Origin: Hyphomicrobiales bacterium
GTDB lineage: Bacteria > Pseudomonadota > Alphaproteobacteria > Rhizobiales > Xanthobacteraceae
Assembly: GCA_003169835.1 (NCBI GenBank)
Contig: PNAI01000055.1
Span: forward strand, 41,412 to 91,555
DNA length: 50,144 nt
Reading direction: 5' to 3'
In this document: positions 32,423 through 40,030 of the stretch, piece after piece
How the letters are laid out: each line of letters begins with the position of its first letter
Numbering within the stretch: the stretch's first letter is position 1
The notes under the pieces: generated by a model
Database searches by the model: none
What the model was told of the DNA's origin: nothing
What the model saw: the letters and a program-made list of their open reading frames with translations, nothing else
Program-made: the position numbers and the translations under genes

Positions 32423-33736
32423 TCAGAAATCCATCTCCAAAATATAGAGCCCGCCGACGTGCCGGTCGACCGTGTAGACGATCTCGCGCTCGTCGACGAA
32501 CACGTCATTAAGCTGGATGGTGCCCGTCGGCGCGCCTTTAGGCGCCGGTGGCACGAAGGTCGCGACCGACTGCGGTTGATACGGATTGGAGATGTCGTAG
32601 GCGCGCAGGCCACCGTTGAAGAATGTGCCGAGCACGATCTGGTCGGATTGCCAGCAGGTCGGCAGCGGCACATTCTCGTGAATATTGTGGGCGCCGAACC
32701 GCCCGCGCGCGGCATAGGCCTTGTGGTCAGGCAGCGGACACGTTGAAATCGGAACCAGATTGCTTTCGTCGCGCGCATCGAGGATCCAGACCAGCTTCGG
32801 CCAGTCCTTGGCGTTGTTCTCGGTCGACTCGTCCGTCACCAGCATCAGCCCGCGATCGAACAGCGGCACGACCGTATGCATGAAGCCTGAATAGGGCGGC
32901 GAGTTGGTCCACGACGAAATGCGCTTGGGGTTTGCTTTGTCGGAGATGTCGAGGACATGCATCCCGCCGTCGATGTAGGCGAGATAGCAGCGGTCCGGGC
33001 GCTGCGGATAAACGTTGCAATTGTGCGCGCGGTAGCCCTTGTCGAGGGGGTGGCGCGGCGGCGGCATGACGTTGTCGCCCTGCTTGGTGCCGGGCATGTG
33101 CCAGCGGCCGAGCTCGCGCGGCTTCGACGGGTTGCGCACGTCGATGCAGCGGTAGAACTGATCGTCCTGCGGATGCGTCGGGACGAAATCGGCCGAGCTC
33201 GACGCCATGTGGACATATTCGCCGTCGCAGAACCACAGCTGATGCACGCCGCGCGAATGCGGCCCTGAGCAGTCGAAGAATGAAATCGACCGCGGCTTTT
33301 CGGGGTTGGAGATGTCGAACAGCTCCATGCCCGCCGGCTGCTGTCCCTTCTTCTGCGTCTGGTAGGCGACCGCCATCAGGTTGCCGCAGGTCTCCAGCGA
33401 ATTGGAGCGCATGTGGCTTTGCGGCAGATCGGTCTGGCAGACCACCTTGGGTTTGCGCGGATTGGAGACATCGACGGCGGTGAAATTCTTCGGCGCGCTC
33501 TCGTGCGCCAGCCAAATGATACGGCGGCCGTCCGGCGCGATCTGCACCGACATGCCCTCACCCATGCCGCCGAAACCGTCGAGCATGTGGTGGGCGAGCA
33601 GCTTGAAATTCCAGGTGACGGTGCCTGAGCCGTTCGCGCCACCCTTGCCGGCGGACGCTTTCTTCACAGCTGGCTTCGCGGCCGCTTTTTTCTTGGCAAC
33701 GGATTTTCTTGCAGCCTTCTTCTTAGCGCCTTTCAT
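32423..33736 (-). CDS. LVIVD-repeat protein with Lys/Ala-rich N-terminal tail
   Basis: A 437-residue protein in two parts. The first 38 residues are almost only Lys, Ala, Arg, Gly and Ser (KKKAARKSVAKKKAAAK and similar), like bacterial H1-type histone tails. The rest is a beta-propeller-like series of LVIVD-type repeats: FTAVDVSNPRKPKVV, MELFDISNPEKPRSI, CIDVRNPSKPRELG, MHVLDISDKANPKRIS, LRAYDISNPYQPQSV. Histidine-rich turns are common between repeats, hinting at metal binding. There is no signal peptide. The first ATG (33748) embeds a GGAG that suits the ATG at 33736. The function of the family is unknown; it is upstream of the CobW gene. Confidence 0.85.
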   Translation of the reverse strand: MKGAKKKAARKSVAKKKAAAKPAVKKASAGKGGANGSGTVTWNFKLLAHHMLDGFGGMGEGMSVQIAPDGRRIIWLAHESAPKNFTAVDVSNPRKPKVVCQTDLPQSHMRSNSLETCGNLMAVAYQTQKKGQQPAGMELFDISNPEKPRSISFFDCSGPHSRGVHQLWFCDGEYVHMASSSADFVPTHPQDDQFYRCIDVRNPSKPRELGRWHMPGTKQGDNVMPPPRHPLDKGYRAHNCNVYPQRPDRCYLAYIDGGMHVLDISDKANPKRISSWTNSPPYSGFMHTVVPLFDRGLMLVTDESTENNAKDWPKLVWILDARDESNLVPISTCPLPDHKAYAARGRFGAHNIHENVPLPTCWQSDQIVLGTFFNGGLRAYDISNPYQPQSVATFVPPAPKGAPTGTIQLNDVFVDEREIVYTVDRHVGGLYILEMDF

Positions 33737-33848
33737 AACCAGCTCCATTGATGTGCATATTGATGTGAATGACCTGCTCGCGGGCGAGCACGTTTAGCGC
33801 GTTTCGGTGGGCGAGGCGAGGGGACTTCAACGCAAAAGGCCGACGCTG

Positions 33849-33942
33849 GAGCATGATACCGAAAAGTGGGAACCGGTTTTCGGAAAAGATCATGCTCAAG
33901 CAAAGTGCTAGACCATGATCCGATTGGTCGGATCATGGTCTA
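33849..33942. repeat. Composite palindromic element, modules 1 and 2
   Basis: Module 1 (33849-33897) is a palindrome bounded by GAGCATGAT and ATCATGCTC with CGAAAAGTGG and CCGGTTTTCGG inside. Eleven bases later, module 2 (33909-33942) has 15-bp perfect arms, TAGACCATGATCCGA and its complement, around TTGG. The same two-module order occurs at 35853-35973. Confidence 0.8.
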
Positions 33943-33977
33943 AGCCGGCCTCATGCAGGAAAGAATAGGTTGTGCCG

Positions 33978-34979
33978 TCAGGAGCCGACGCGGGCCTTAT
34001 CCATGAAGTCTGGCCGCAGTGCCTTCTTCCAGTCGGGGATCGCCGAAATCTTCTTCTCGGCGAGCAGGACTTCGGCATGTTTCTGCATATAGGGCTCAAG
34101 GCCCTGCGGGAAGCCCGGCGCCACGTCGATGCGGCCCATTGCCGTGGCAAAAGTCTGCGGCGACATGGTGTAGCCCTTCGACGCGAAGAACGCATAGATG
34201 ACGTCCGACACCTTCTTTGGATTGTCCTTGAAGTCCTTCGCGACGTCGAGCCACGCTTTGAGGTAGTTCACCACCGCCTCCGGATGCTTCTCGACGAAAT
34301 CGGGCGTCGCCGCCATGAAGACGGGCACGTTGTCGTATTTTTCCAAATTGACGATGATCGTGCCCAGCCCGTCGGCTTCCGCAATTGCGTTATACGGCTC
34401 GATGTTGATCATCGCGTCCACGGTCTTTGAAGCCAAGGCGGCGAGCATGTTGTTGACATCCATGCGGACCTCCTGATAGTCGCCCTTCTTCAGACCGTTT
34501 GAAGGGCAGACTTGGTCAACGAAAATATTTCCGATCGACGAGCCGACCTGATTGGCGATCTTCTTGCCCTTGAGGTCTTCGATCTTCGTGATTCCAAGAT
34601 CCTTACGAACCACAAGCGCGCCAGTCTTGCCGACAGTCTCGATCTGCGCGATGGCAACAAGACCGCCCTTGTCGTGGCCGAGGATCAGCGAGGGCCCGGC
34701 ATAGGTGCCCAGGTCGACCTGCCTTGCCACCATCTGCTGCATGGTGAGATTGCCGGATGGCACCGCGAAGTCCTCGGTCTTCAAACCGCGCTTCTCGAGC
34801 GCGCCGGACTTCATCAGGTAATAGGTCGGCATGCCCCAGATGTTGGTCTGATAGCCCTGGCGGATGGTGACGGCCTGTGCCGCCGCATCGCGGCTCGATC
34901 CGAGACCCAACACCAGCGCCGTGGCGCCAGTCGCCGTAAGATAGTGTCGGCGGCTCATTCTCAAAATCTTGTCATTCAT
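33978..34979 (-). CDS. NitT/TauT-type ABC transporter substrate-binding protein
   Basis: A 333-residue periplasmic protein of the SsuA/TauA/NMT1 fold with a twin-arginine leader (MSRRHYLTATGATALVLG). The mature part starts VTIRQGYQTNIWGMPTYYLM, then has VDLGTYAGPSLILGH and DLKGKKIANQVGSSIGN, the pattern of sulfonate/nitrate/thiamine-precursor receptors. The ATG at 34979 has GGGAGAACAGCG upstream. The matching ATPase is 81 bp upstream on the same strand and two matching permeases are at 40.0-41.6 kb. Ligand class is anionic organic compounds such as aliphatic or aromatic sulfonates, but it is not determined here. Confidence 0.9.
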   Translation of the reverse strand: MNDKILRMSRRHYLTATGATALVLGLGSSRDAAAQAVTIRQGYQTNIWGMPTYYLMKSGALEKRGLKTEDFAVPSGNLTMQQMVARQVDLGTYAGPSLILGHDKGGLVAIAQIETVGKTGALVVRKDLGITKIEDLKGKKIANQVGSSIGNIFVDQVCPSNGLKKGDYQEVRMDVNNMLAALASKTVDAMINIEPYNAIAEADGLGTIIVNLEKYDNVPVFMAATPDFVEKHPEAVVNYLKAWLDVAKDFKDNPKKVSDVIYAFFASKGYTMSPQTFATAMGRIDVAPGFPQGLEPYMQKHAEVLLAEKKISAIPDWKKALRPDFMDKARVGS

Positions 34980-35060
34980 CGCTGTTCTCCCTGGTTACTT
35001 TCCGTCGTCCCGCCACGGTATTTCGTCGTGTCACGCATCCATTGATTACGCATCCACAGT

Positions 35061-35834
35061 TCATGCATCCACGGTGTCGTTCACGATATCATGGCCGAGC
35101 TGGCTCAGAAGCTGCTTCTGATAGTCGAGAAATTCGACGCTAAGCGGATTGCGCGGCCGATCAAGACGAATAGCGACCTCCGTCTTCACCCGGCCCGGAT
35201 GCGGGGTCATGACAATGACGCGGTCCGCGAGGTAGACCGCTTCCGCGACATTGTGCGTCACATAGATCACGGTCTTTCGTGTCTCCCGCCAGACATCCGC
35301 GAGCAGCCGCTGCATATCATCGCGCGTGAGCGCATCGAGTGCGGCAAACGGCTCATCCATCAAGAGCACGGCCGGATTATAGGCGAGAGCACGCGCAATG
35401 GCGACTCGTTGCTGCATTCCGCCCGAGAGGTGATGCGGATACGAATGCACGAATTTTTCCAACTTGACCAGTTTGAGCTGCGCGCGGGCGATCTCTTCGC
35501 GCTCTTGCTTGGGCACGCCTTTCATTTCCAGTCCAAATGCGACGTTTCCAAGCGCCGTGCGCCACGGAAACAATTGGGCAAAGTCTTGAAATACCACGCC
35601 GCGGTCCATTCCGTGCCCGGTCACCGCCTTGCCGCCGATGCGGATTTGCCCAGCCGTAGGCGCGAGAAATCCCGCGATGATATTGAGCAGCGTCGACTTG
35701 CCGCAGCCCGACGGACCCACGAGGCACAGGAATTCAGACTGTTCGATATTGAAGCTCACGCCTTGCACGCCCGGTACCTGGCCGGCCGGCGTGTCGTAGA
35801 CCAGCGAAACGTCCTGCACCTCGATATGCGGCAT
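35061..35834 (-). CDS. NitT/TauT-type ABC transporter ATP-binding protein
   Basis: A 257-residue ATPase of the SsuB/TauB class. Walker A GPSGCGKST is near residue 40, VFQDFAQLFPWRTALGNVAFG holds the Q-loop, LSGGMQQRVAIARAL is the signature, and LLMDEPFAALDALTR the Walker B. YVTHNVAEAVYLADRVIVM is the H-loop. The ATG at 35834 has GAAGAG and AGGAGG upstream. The 3' end is unusual: its last four codons plus stop are triplicated with a 15-bp period (35031-35075). It should energise the permeases at 40.0-41.6 kb. Confidence 0.93.
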   Translation of the reverse strand: MPHIEVQDVSLVYDTPAGQVPGVQGVSFNIEQSEFLCLVGPSGCGKSTLLNIIAGFLAPTAGQIRIGGKAVTGHGMDRGVVFQDFAQLFPWRTALGNVAFGLEMKGVPKQEREEIARAQLKLVKLEKFVHSYPHHLSGGMQQRVAIARALAYNPAVLLMDEPFAALDALTRDDMQRLLADVWRETRKTVIYVTHNVAEAVYLADRVIVMTPHPGRVKTEVAIRLDRPRNPLSVEFLDYQKQLLSQLGHDIVNDTVDA

Positions 35835-35852
35835 TGCTCTTCTCGGCCTCCT

Positions 35853-35973
35853 GAGTGTGATCCCGAAAAGCTTGCCCTCGGATTTGATCCGCGGGTGGAA
35901 ACCGGTTTTCGGATAAGATCACGCTCCAATAAGAACCTAGACCATGATCCAATGAAATCGGATCGTGGTCTAG
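35853..35973. repeat. Composite palindromic element, second copy with internal insertion
   Basis: Module 1 (35853-35926) has GAGTGTGATCCCGAAAAG and CCGGTTTTCGGATAAGATCACGCTC ends but about 25 extra bases in the middle. Module 2 (35937-35973) is bounded by CTAGACCATGATCC and GGATCGTGGTCTAG. It lies between the divergent ATPase and Bug genes. Confidence 0.75.
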
Positions 35974-36061
35974 CTGCGCACTCATAGACGCTATATCGTC
36001 TGTGATCTAGCAGGCAGCGGATGTTTCGTCCGCGCACCGCAGGTCAGAATGTGAGTTCGCC

Positions 36062-37045
36062 ATGTCCATGATTTCGCAGACGCGGATAATCGTTGCGGCC
36101 ACACTTATCGCTTGCTTGGGCGCGGCGCCCGGCCATGCGCAGACCTACCCCAGCAAACACATCCAACTGCTCGTGGGTTACGCTCCCGGCGGCACCGGCG
36201 ACATTGTTGGGCGTTTGGTTGCCGCCCGGCTCTCCGTCGTGCTCGATCAAACCATCGTGGTCGAAAACCGCGCGGGCGCGAGCGGCACGATCGCAGCGCA
36301 AGCGCTCGTGAACGCTGCGCCTGACGGCTACACGCTGATGGCCGCGCAGACGCCGGAGATCGCGATCAATCCGTATTTTATGAAGAACGTCGCCTACGAT
36401 CCCTTGAAGGACATGCAGCCCATTGCGCTTGCCGCCGCAGTGCCGCTCGCTCTCGTGGTGCCTGGCAAGGCGCCGTATTCGACCGTGGCCGGCATGCTCA
36501 AGTCTTGGCAAGAGCCGGGTAAGTCCGTGCCGTTTGGATCCGCGGGCACTGGCACGCCGGGGCATTTTGCCGGCGAGCTGCTCAAGCTCAAGACCAAGGG
36601 CAATCTCGTCCATGTTCCGTATAAGGGCGCAGCTCCCGCGTTGAACGATCTGGTCGGCGGCCACGTCGATTTTTATTTTCCGGGATTTCCGGCGGCAGTT
36701 CAGCTCGTGCAATCCGGCCAGTTGAAACTGCTTGCGGTGTCCTCGGCCAAGCGCACAAGCGCCGCACCCAACATTCCCACTGTCGCCGAAGCCGCCGACA
36801 TTCCAAATTTCAATTTCATCCTTTGGGTCGGGTTTTTCGCACCGAAGGGAACGCCGCCGGAAATCGTCGCGCGCCTCAATAGTGAGATCAACAAGATCAT
36901 CGCGGAGCCGGAAACGAGCAAGGTCTTGCGCGACAACGGCGCCGATGTGACCGCGCTGTCGGTCGATCAGTTCTATACCTTCATGAGAACGGAAGCCGTG
37001 AATTATCGGCAGATCATCAAGGACGCAAACCTGAAATCCGAATAG
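36062..37045 (+). CDS. Bug/TctC-family substrate-binding protein
   Basis: A 327-residue periplasmic receptor. A Sec leader ends near PGHAQTYP, then YPSKHIQLLVGYAPGGTGDIVGRL holds the glycine-rich ligand loop, followed by ENRAGASGTIAAQAL, PDGYTLMAA, HVPYKGAAPALNDL and GHVDFYFPG, all Bug-family hallmarks. The ATG at 36062 has a weak ribosome-binding site. It is followed 10-34 bp later by a second Bug gene. No TctA/TctB membrane subunits are near, so it probably works with transporter subunits encoded elsewhere or serves as a sensor. Confidence 0.9.
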   Translation: MSMISQTRIIVAATLIACLGAAPGHAQTYPSKHIQLLVGYAPGGTGDIVGRLVAARLSVVLDQTIVVENRAGASGTIAAQALVNAAPDGYTLMAAQTPEIAINPYFMKNVAYDPLKDMQPIALAAAVPLALVVPGKAPYSTVAGMLKSWQEPGKSVPFGSAGTGTPGHFAGELLKLKTKGNLVHVPYKGAAPALNDLVGGHVDFYFPGFPAAVQLVQSGQLKLLAVSSAKRTSAAPNIPTVAEAADIPNFNFILWVGFFAPKGTPPEIVARLNSEINKIIAEPETSKVLRDNGADVTALSVDQFYTFMRTEAVNYRQIIKDANLKSE

Positions 37046-37079
37046 GCGAAGTGCCATGCGAAGTGCAATGCGAGGTGCT

Positions 37080-38051
37080 ATGCATCGACGACTTTCAATC
37101 TGTCTTCTCGCCGCGCTGAGCGTATTCGCGCTGTCAGGATTGGCGCACGCGCAGAACTATCCCATCAAGACGGTGAAATTCCTGGTGCCGTTTCCGCCCG
37201 GCGGCATCAACGATATTCTCGCGCGCATTGTCGCCGACAAGTTGCAGGCGAAATGGGGCCAGCCGATCGTCATCGAGAACAGGACCGGCGCCGGCGGCAA
37301 CATCGGCGCGGATCTCGCCGCCCATGCCGATCCCGATGGCTATACGCTTTTCGCATCCGCACCTGGCCCGCTCGCAATCAATCAATCGCTCTACAAGCAG
37401 CTGTCCTACAAGCCGGAAGAATTCGTTCCAATCACCGGCCTCGGCAAAGTTCCGAACCTGTTCATCGTGCGTAAGGATTTTCCGGCCAATTCGGTCAAGG
37501 AGCTGATCGCATACGTCAAAGCCAATCCTGGCAAAGTGGTCTTCGGCAGCCAGGGCAACGGCGCAACGCCCCACCTCACCGCCAACATGTTCATGAGCTT
37601 GACCGGCACCACGATGATCCACGTGCCCTATCGCGGCGAGACGCTGGTGCTCCAAGACATGCTGGGCGGGCACGTCGATTTGTTTTTCGGCAACGTATCG
37701 GCGGCGCTCGCGCTCTGGCGCGATGGCAAGATCAAGGTGCTGGCCGTCACCGATACGGCCCGCTCCGCCGCCATGCCCGATGTGCCGACATCCGCCGAGG
37801 CCGGTCTGCCTGGTCTCGTTGCGCTCGGCTGGTTCGCCGTGGTCGGGCCGCCGAAACTGCCAGCGGCGCTTCAGAACGAGATCGCCAATGCGATGATCGA
37901 GGCGCTTAAACTTCCCGACGTGCAGGCCAAATTTCGTGCGCTTTCGGTCGAACCGCTTCCGATGACACCGGCCGAGACCGCGGCCTTCATCAAGGACGAA
38001 GCGCGCCGCTGGGGCGACGTGATCAAGCAGACCGGCGTGGCGGTGGAATAG
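37080..38051 (+). CDS. Bug/TctC-family substrate-binding protein with triplicated start region
   Basis: A 323-residue Bug receptor. The leader MHRRLSICLLAALSVFALSG is cleaved near AHAQNYP. KFLVPFPPGGINDILARIVA is the ligand loop, then ENRTGAGGNIGADLAAHADP, HVPYRGETLVLQDMLGGHVD. Three in-frame ATGs at 37056, 37068 and 37080 are spaced exactly 12 bp apart, each preceded by a GAAG/GAGG-like site. I chose 37080 because it has GAGG at 5-nt spacing and a compact signal peptide. The two upstream starts would add 4 or 8 residues. It pairs with the preceding Bug gene. Confidence 0.88.
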   Translation: MHRRLSICLLAALSVFALSGLAHAQNYPIKTVKFLVPFPPGGINDILARIVADKLQAKWGQPIVIENRTGAGGNIGADLAAHADPDGYTLFASAPGPLAINQSLYKQLSYKPEEFVPITGLGKVPNLFIVRKDFPANSVKELIAYVKANPGKVVFGSQGNGATPHLTANMFMSLTGTTMIHVPYRGETLVLQDMLGGHVDLFFGNVSAALALWRDGKIKVLAVTDTARSAAMPDVPTSAEAGLPGLVALGWFAVVGPPKLPAALQNEIANAMIEALKLPDVQAKFRALSVEPLPMTPAETAAFIKDEARRWGDVIKQTGVAVE

Positions 38052-38081
38052 TCCTCTGCCCACGATTCGGCGAAATTCTGC

Positions 38082-38606
38082 TCAAATTTCCTTCGGAAAC
38101 CGGACAATGAAATTGTCGCGATTGGGCATCTTCACCTTCGGCAGCGTCTGCGCATTCATCGCGTCTTTCTCGCCGATTAATTTGTTCTGCGCGAAAATAA
38201 AAGCCACGAGCGCATAAACTTCATCATTGCTTAGCGTACGCGGCTGCTGCCAAGGCATTGCTCGCCGAATGAAATCGAATACGGTCGTGGGATAGCCCCA
38301 GAAATTGACGATGGTCTTCGTCGCTTCGATGCGATCGAGCGGCCCGCCGCCGACCACCGCGCCATTGTTGCCGCCTTTGCCGCCCTCGCCGTGGCATGCG
38401 ACGCATTTCTGCGCGTAGATCGCCGCGCCTTCCGCGGCCGTACCGCTTCCCGACGGCAGGCCGGTGCCGTCGCCGAGAATGCTCAAATCCCATGCGGCGA
38501 TCTCGACTTCCGTGATCGATTTTCCAAGGCGCGGGCTTTCCGCCAAGCTGCTGTTAGCTGCAAGCGTGAAGAGGAGCGCAGCAGCCGCGATCCTACGCGT
38601 AGACAT
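38082..38606 (-). CDS. Small periplasmic c-type cytochrome partnered with SoxC-like dehydrogenase
   Basis: A 174-residue exported cytochrome. A Sec leader (RRIAAAALLFTLAANSSLAES) precedes a single heme site CVACH at residues 68-72 followed by GEGGKGGNNG. MPWQQPRTLSNDEVYALVAFI is the usual C-terminal helix region with a candidate methionine ligand. The ATG at 38606 has GGGGAGG upstream and overlaps the SoxC-like gene by 14 bp. It is the probable electron acceptor. It is much shorter than diheme SoxD of Paracoccus, so it resembles the mono-heme subunits of SorAB-type enzymes in size. Confidence 0.88.
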   Translation of the reverse strand: MSTRRIAAAALLFTLAANSSLAESPRLGKSITEVEIAAWDLSILGDGTGLPSGSGTAAEGAAIYAQKCVACHGEGGKGGNNGAVVGGGPLDRIEATKTIVNFWGYPTTVFDFIRRAMPWQQPRTLSNDEVYALVAFIFAQNKLIGEKDAMNAQTLPKVKMPNRDNFIVRFPKEI

Positions 38607-39924
38607 GTTTGACCTCCCCGCTGCCGGCAATGCCCCAACTGGTGATGCCGTTGTAGTGTTGGCTCGGAAAGCCGCCGACGCGCGCGACCGTCTTGGTCTC
38701 GCCGCGCGTCGCGACAACCTCGGCACGCGTGGGCTGCACATTGCCGGCGTCGTCCCAGGCGCGACTCTGCAGCACGGCCGGACTGCCGTTCCAGCGCCAC
38801 GCCATCCGAAAGAGCGTGAACGCCTTACTCAGCACTGGCGCTTGCAGCGCCGCTTTGGCCCAGCTCTTTCCGCCGTCAGCCGAGACCATGACCTTGGTAA
38901 TTCGGCCGGTGCCGGAATAGGCGATGCCCGAAATTTCGTAGAGTCCCGGTTCCTTCAGCATCAGACCCGGCGAGGGATGCGTGATGAAGGATTTGACCTC
39001 TTGGAGGAAGAAAAAACGATACGCCTTTCCATTTGGCAGAACGGGTGAATAGGTCCTGGTCTCGTAATAGCTCATGCTCGGCTGGTTCACGACTTTCAGC
39101 CGTCGCAGATATTTGACCTGCATGTTGCCTTCATATCCGGGAAGCAGCAGGCGCACCGGATAACCGTTGCCCGGCATCAGCCGCTCGCCGTTCTGATAGA
39201 GCGCGATCATCGCATCATCGAGCGCTTTCTTCATCGGCACGCTGCGGCTCACGGCTGGCGCGTCGGCGCCCTCGGCGATCATCCACTTCGCATTTTTATC
39301 GAAGCCGGCTTCCTCCAAAAGCACGGAAAGTTTGACGCCGGTCCATTCCGCGCAGGACACCAAGCCATGCAGGTTTTGCACATCCGTCTGCACGGGTTCC
39401 TTGGAGAACAACAGCGAACTGTTTCCGCCGCATTCCACGAACGCAGCACGCGTAACCATCGGATAGCGCGAGAGCGAATCGAGTGTGAACGCCAGCGGCT
39501 GTTTGACCATGCCGTGGATGATCAGCTTGTGCTTGTCCGGGTCGATGTCGGGATTGCCCTGGTGCGAGATGGTGAAGTGCAAACCGTTTGGTGTGATCGT
39601 GCCATTGAGCATATGATGCGGCGTGCGCGCGTGCTGCGTGCGCGGCTCGCCTCTGGGATTGCTCAGGATTCGCGTCACTTTCTTTTCGAATTTCGATGGC
39701 TGCTGGTACGGGCTGAGGACTTCGCCCGGCTCAAGGCTCCATTGCTCATCCTTGAGCGGCTCGGCTGCGGCACCGGTCAGAGAGGCCGCGCCACCCGCGC
39801 TCATCGCGCCGGCAAACGCGATGCCGCGCCCGAGCAGCGCGCGGCGATCGAGCAGGCCGTTGCCGGCGACGGGTTGCAAAGTGGAATGTTTTTCGCCGCT
39901 GTTGCGGCGCTTGAAAATGCGCAT
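38593..39924 (-). CDS. soxC: SoxC-like molybdopterin sulfite/sulfane dehydrogenase
   Basis: A 443-residue sulfite-oxidase-family enzyme. The leader LLDRRALLGRGIAFAGAM is twin-arginine type. HARTPHHMLNGTITPNGLHF precedes the molybdenum domain, in which Cys165 of FVECGGNSS should ligate molybdenum. MPGNGYPVRLLLPGYEGNMQ and KYLRRLKVVNQPSMS are SoxC signatures, and the C-terminal Mo-co dimerisation domain follows. It oxidises sulfite or protein-bound sulfane sulfur in the periplasm. Overlap with the cytochrome gene fits a SoxCD- or SorAB-like pair. No soxXYZAB genes are present, so sulfite from another source is the likelier substrate. Confidence 0.9.
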   Translation of the reverse strand: MRIFKRRNSGEKHSTLQPVAGNGLLDRRALLGRGIAFAGAMSAGGAASLTGAAAEPLKDEQWSLEPGEVLSPYQQPSKFEKKVTRILSNPRGEPRTQHARTPHHMLNGTITPNGLHFTISHQGNPDIDPDKHKLIIHGMVKQPLAFTLDSLSRYPMVTRAAFVECGGNSSLLFSKEPVQTDVQNLHGLVSCAEWTGVKLSVLLEEAGFDKNAKWMIAEGADAPAVSRSVPMKKALDDAMIALYQNGERLMPGNGYPVRLLLPGYEGNMQVKYLRRLKVVNQPSMSYYETRTYSPVLPNGKAYRFFFLQEVKSFITHPSPGLMLKEPGLYEISGIAYSGTGRITKVMVSADGGKSWAKAALQAPVLSKAFTLFRMAWRWNGSPAVLQSRAWDDAGNVQPTRAEVVATRGETKTVARVGGFPSQHYNGITSWGIAGSGEVKHVYA

Positions 39925-39986
39925 GGTCGTCTCCCAAATCAGTCAGGCGTCCTTGAGCGCCCTATGCATGAAATGCCCTGATTGCG

Positions 39987-40006
39987 TGCAAGAGTTTGCT
40001 CTTGCA
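39987..40006. terminator. Perfect hairpin between permease and soxC genes
   Basis: TGCAAGAG and CTCTTGCA form a perfect 8-bp stem around TTTG, 24 bp past the permease stop on the minus strand. No T-run follows. It may attenuate transcription between the permease pair and the soxC-cytochrome pair. Confidence 0.4.
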
Positions 40007-40030
40007 AGGTGCGCTTGTCGAGGTGGATCG

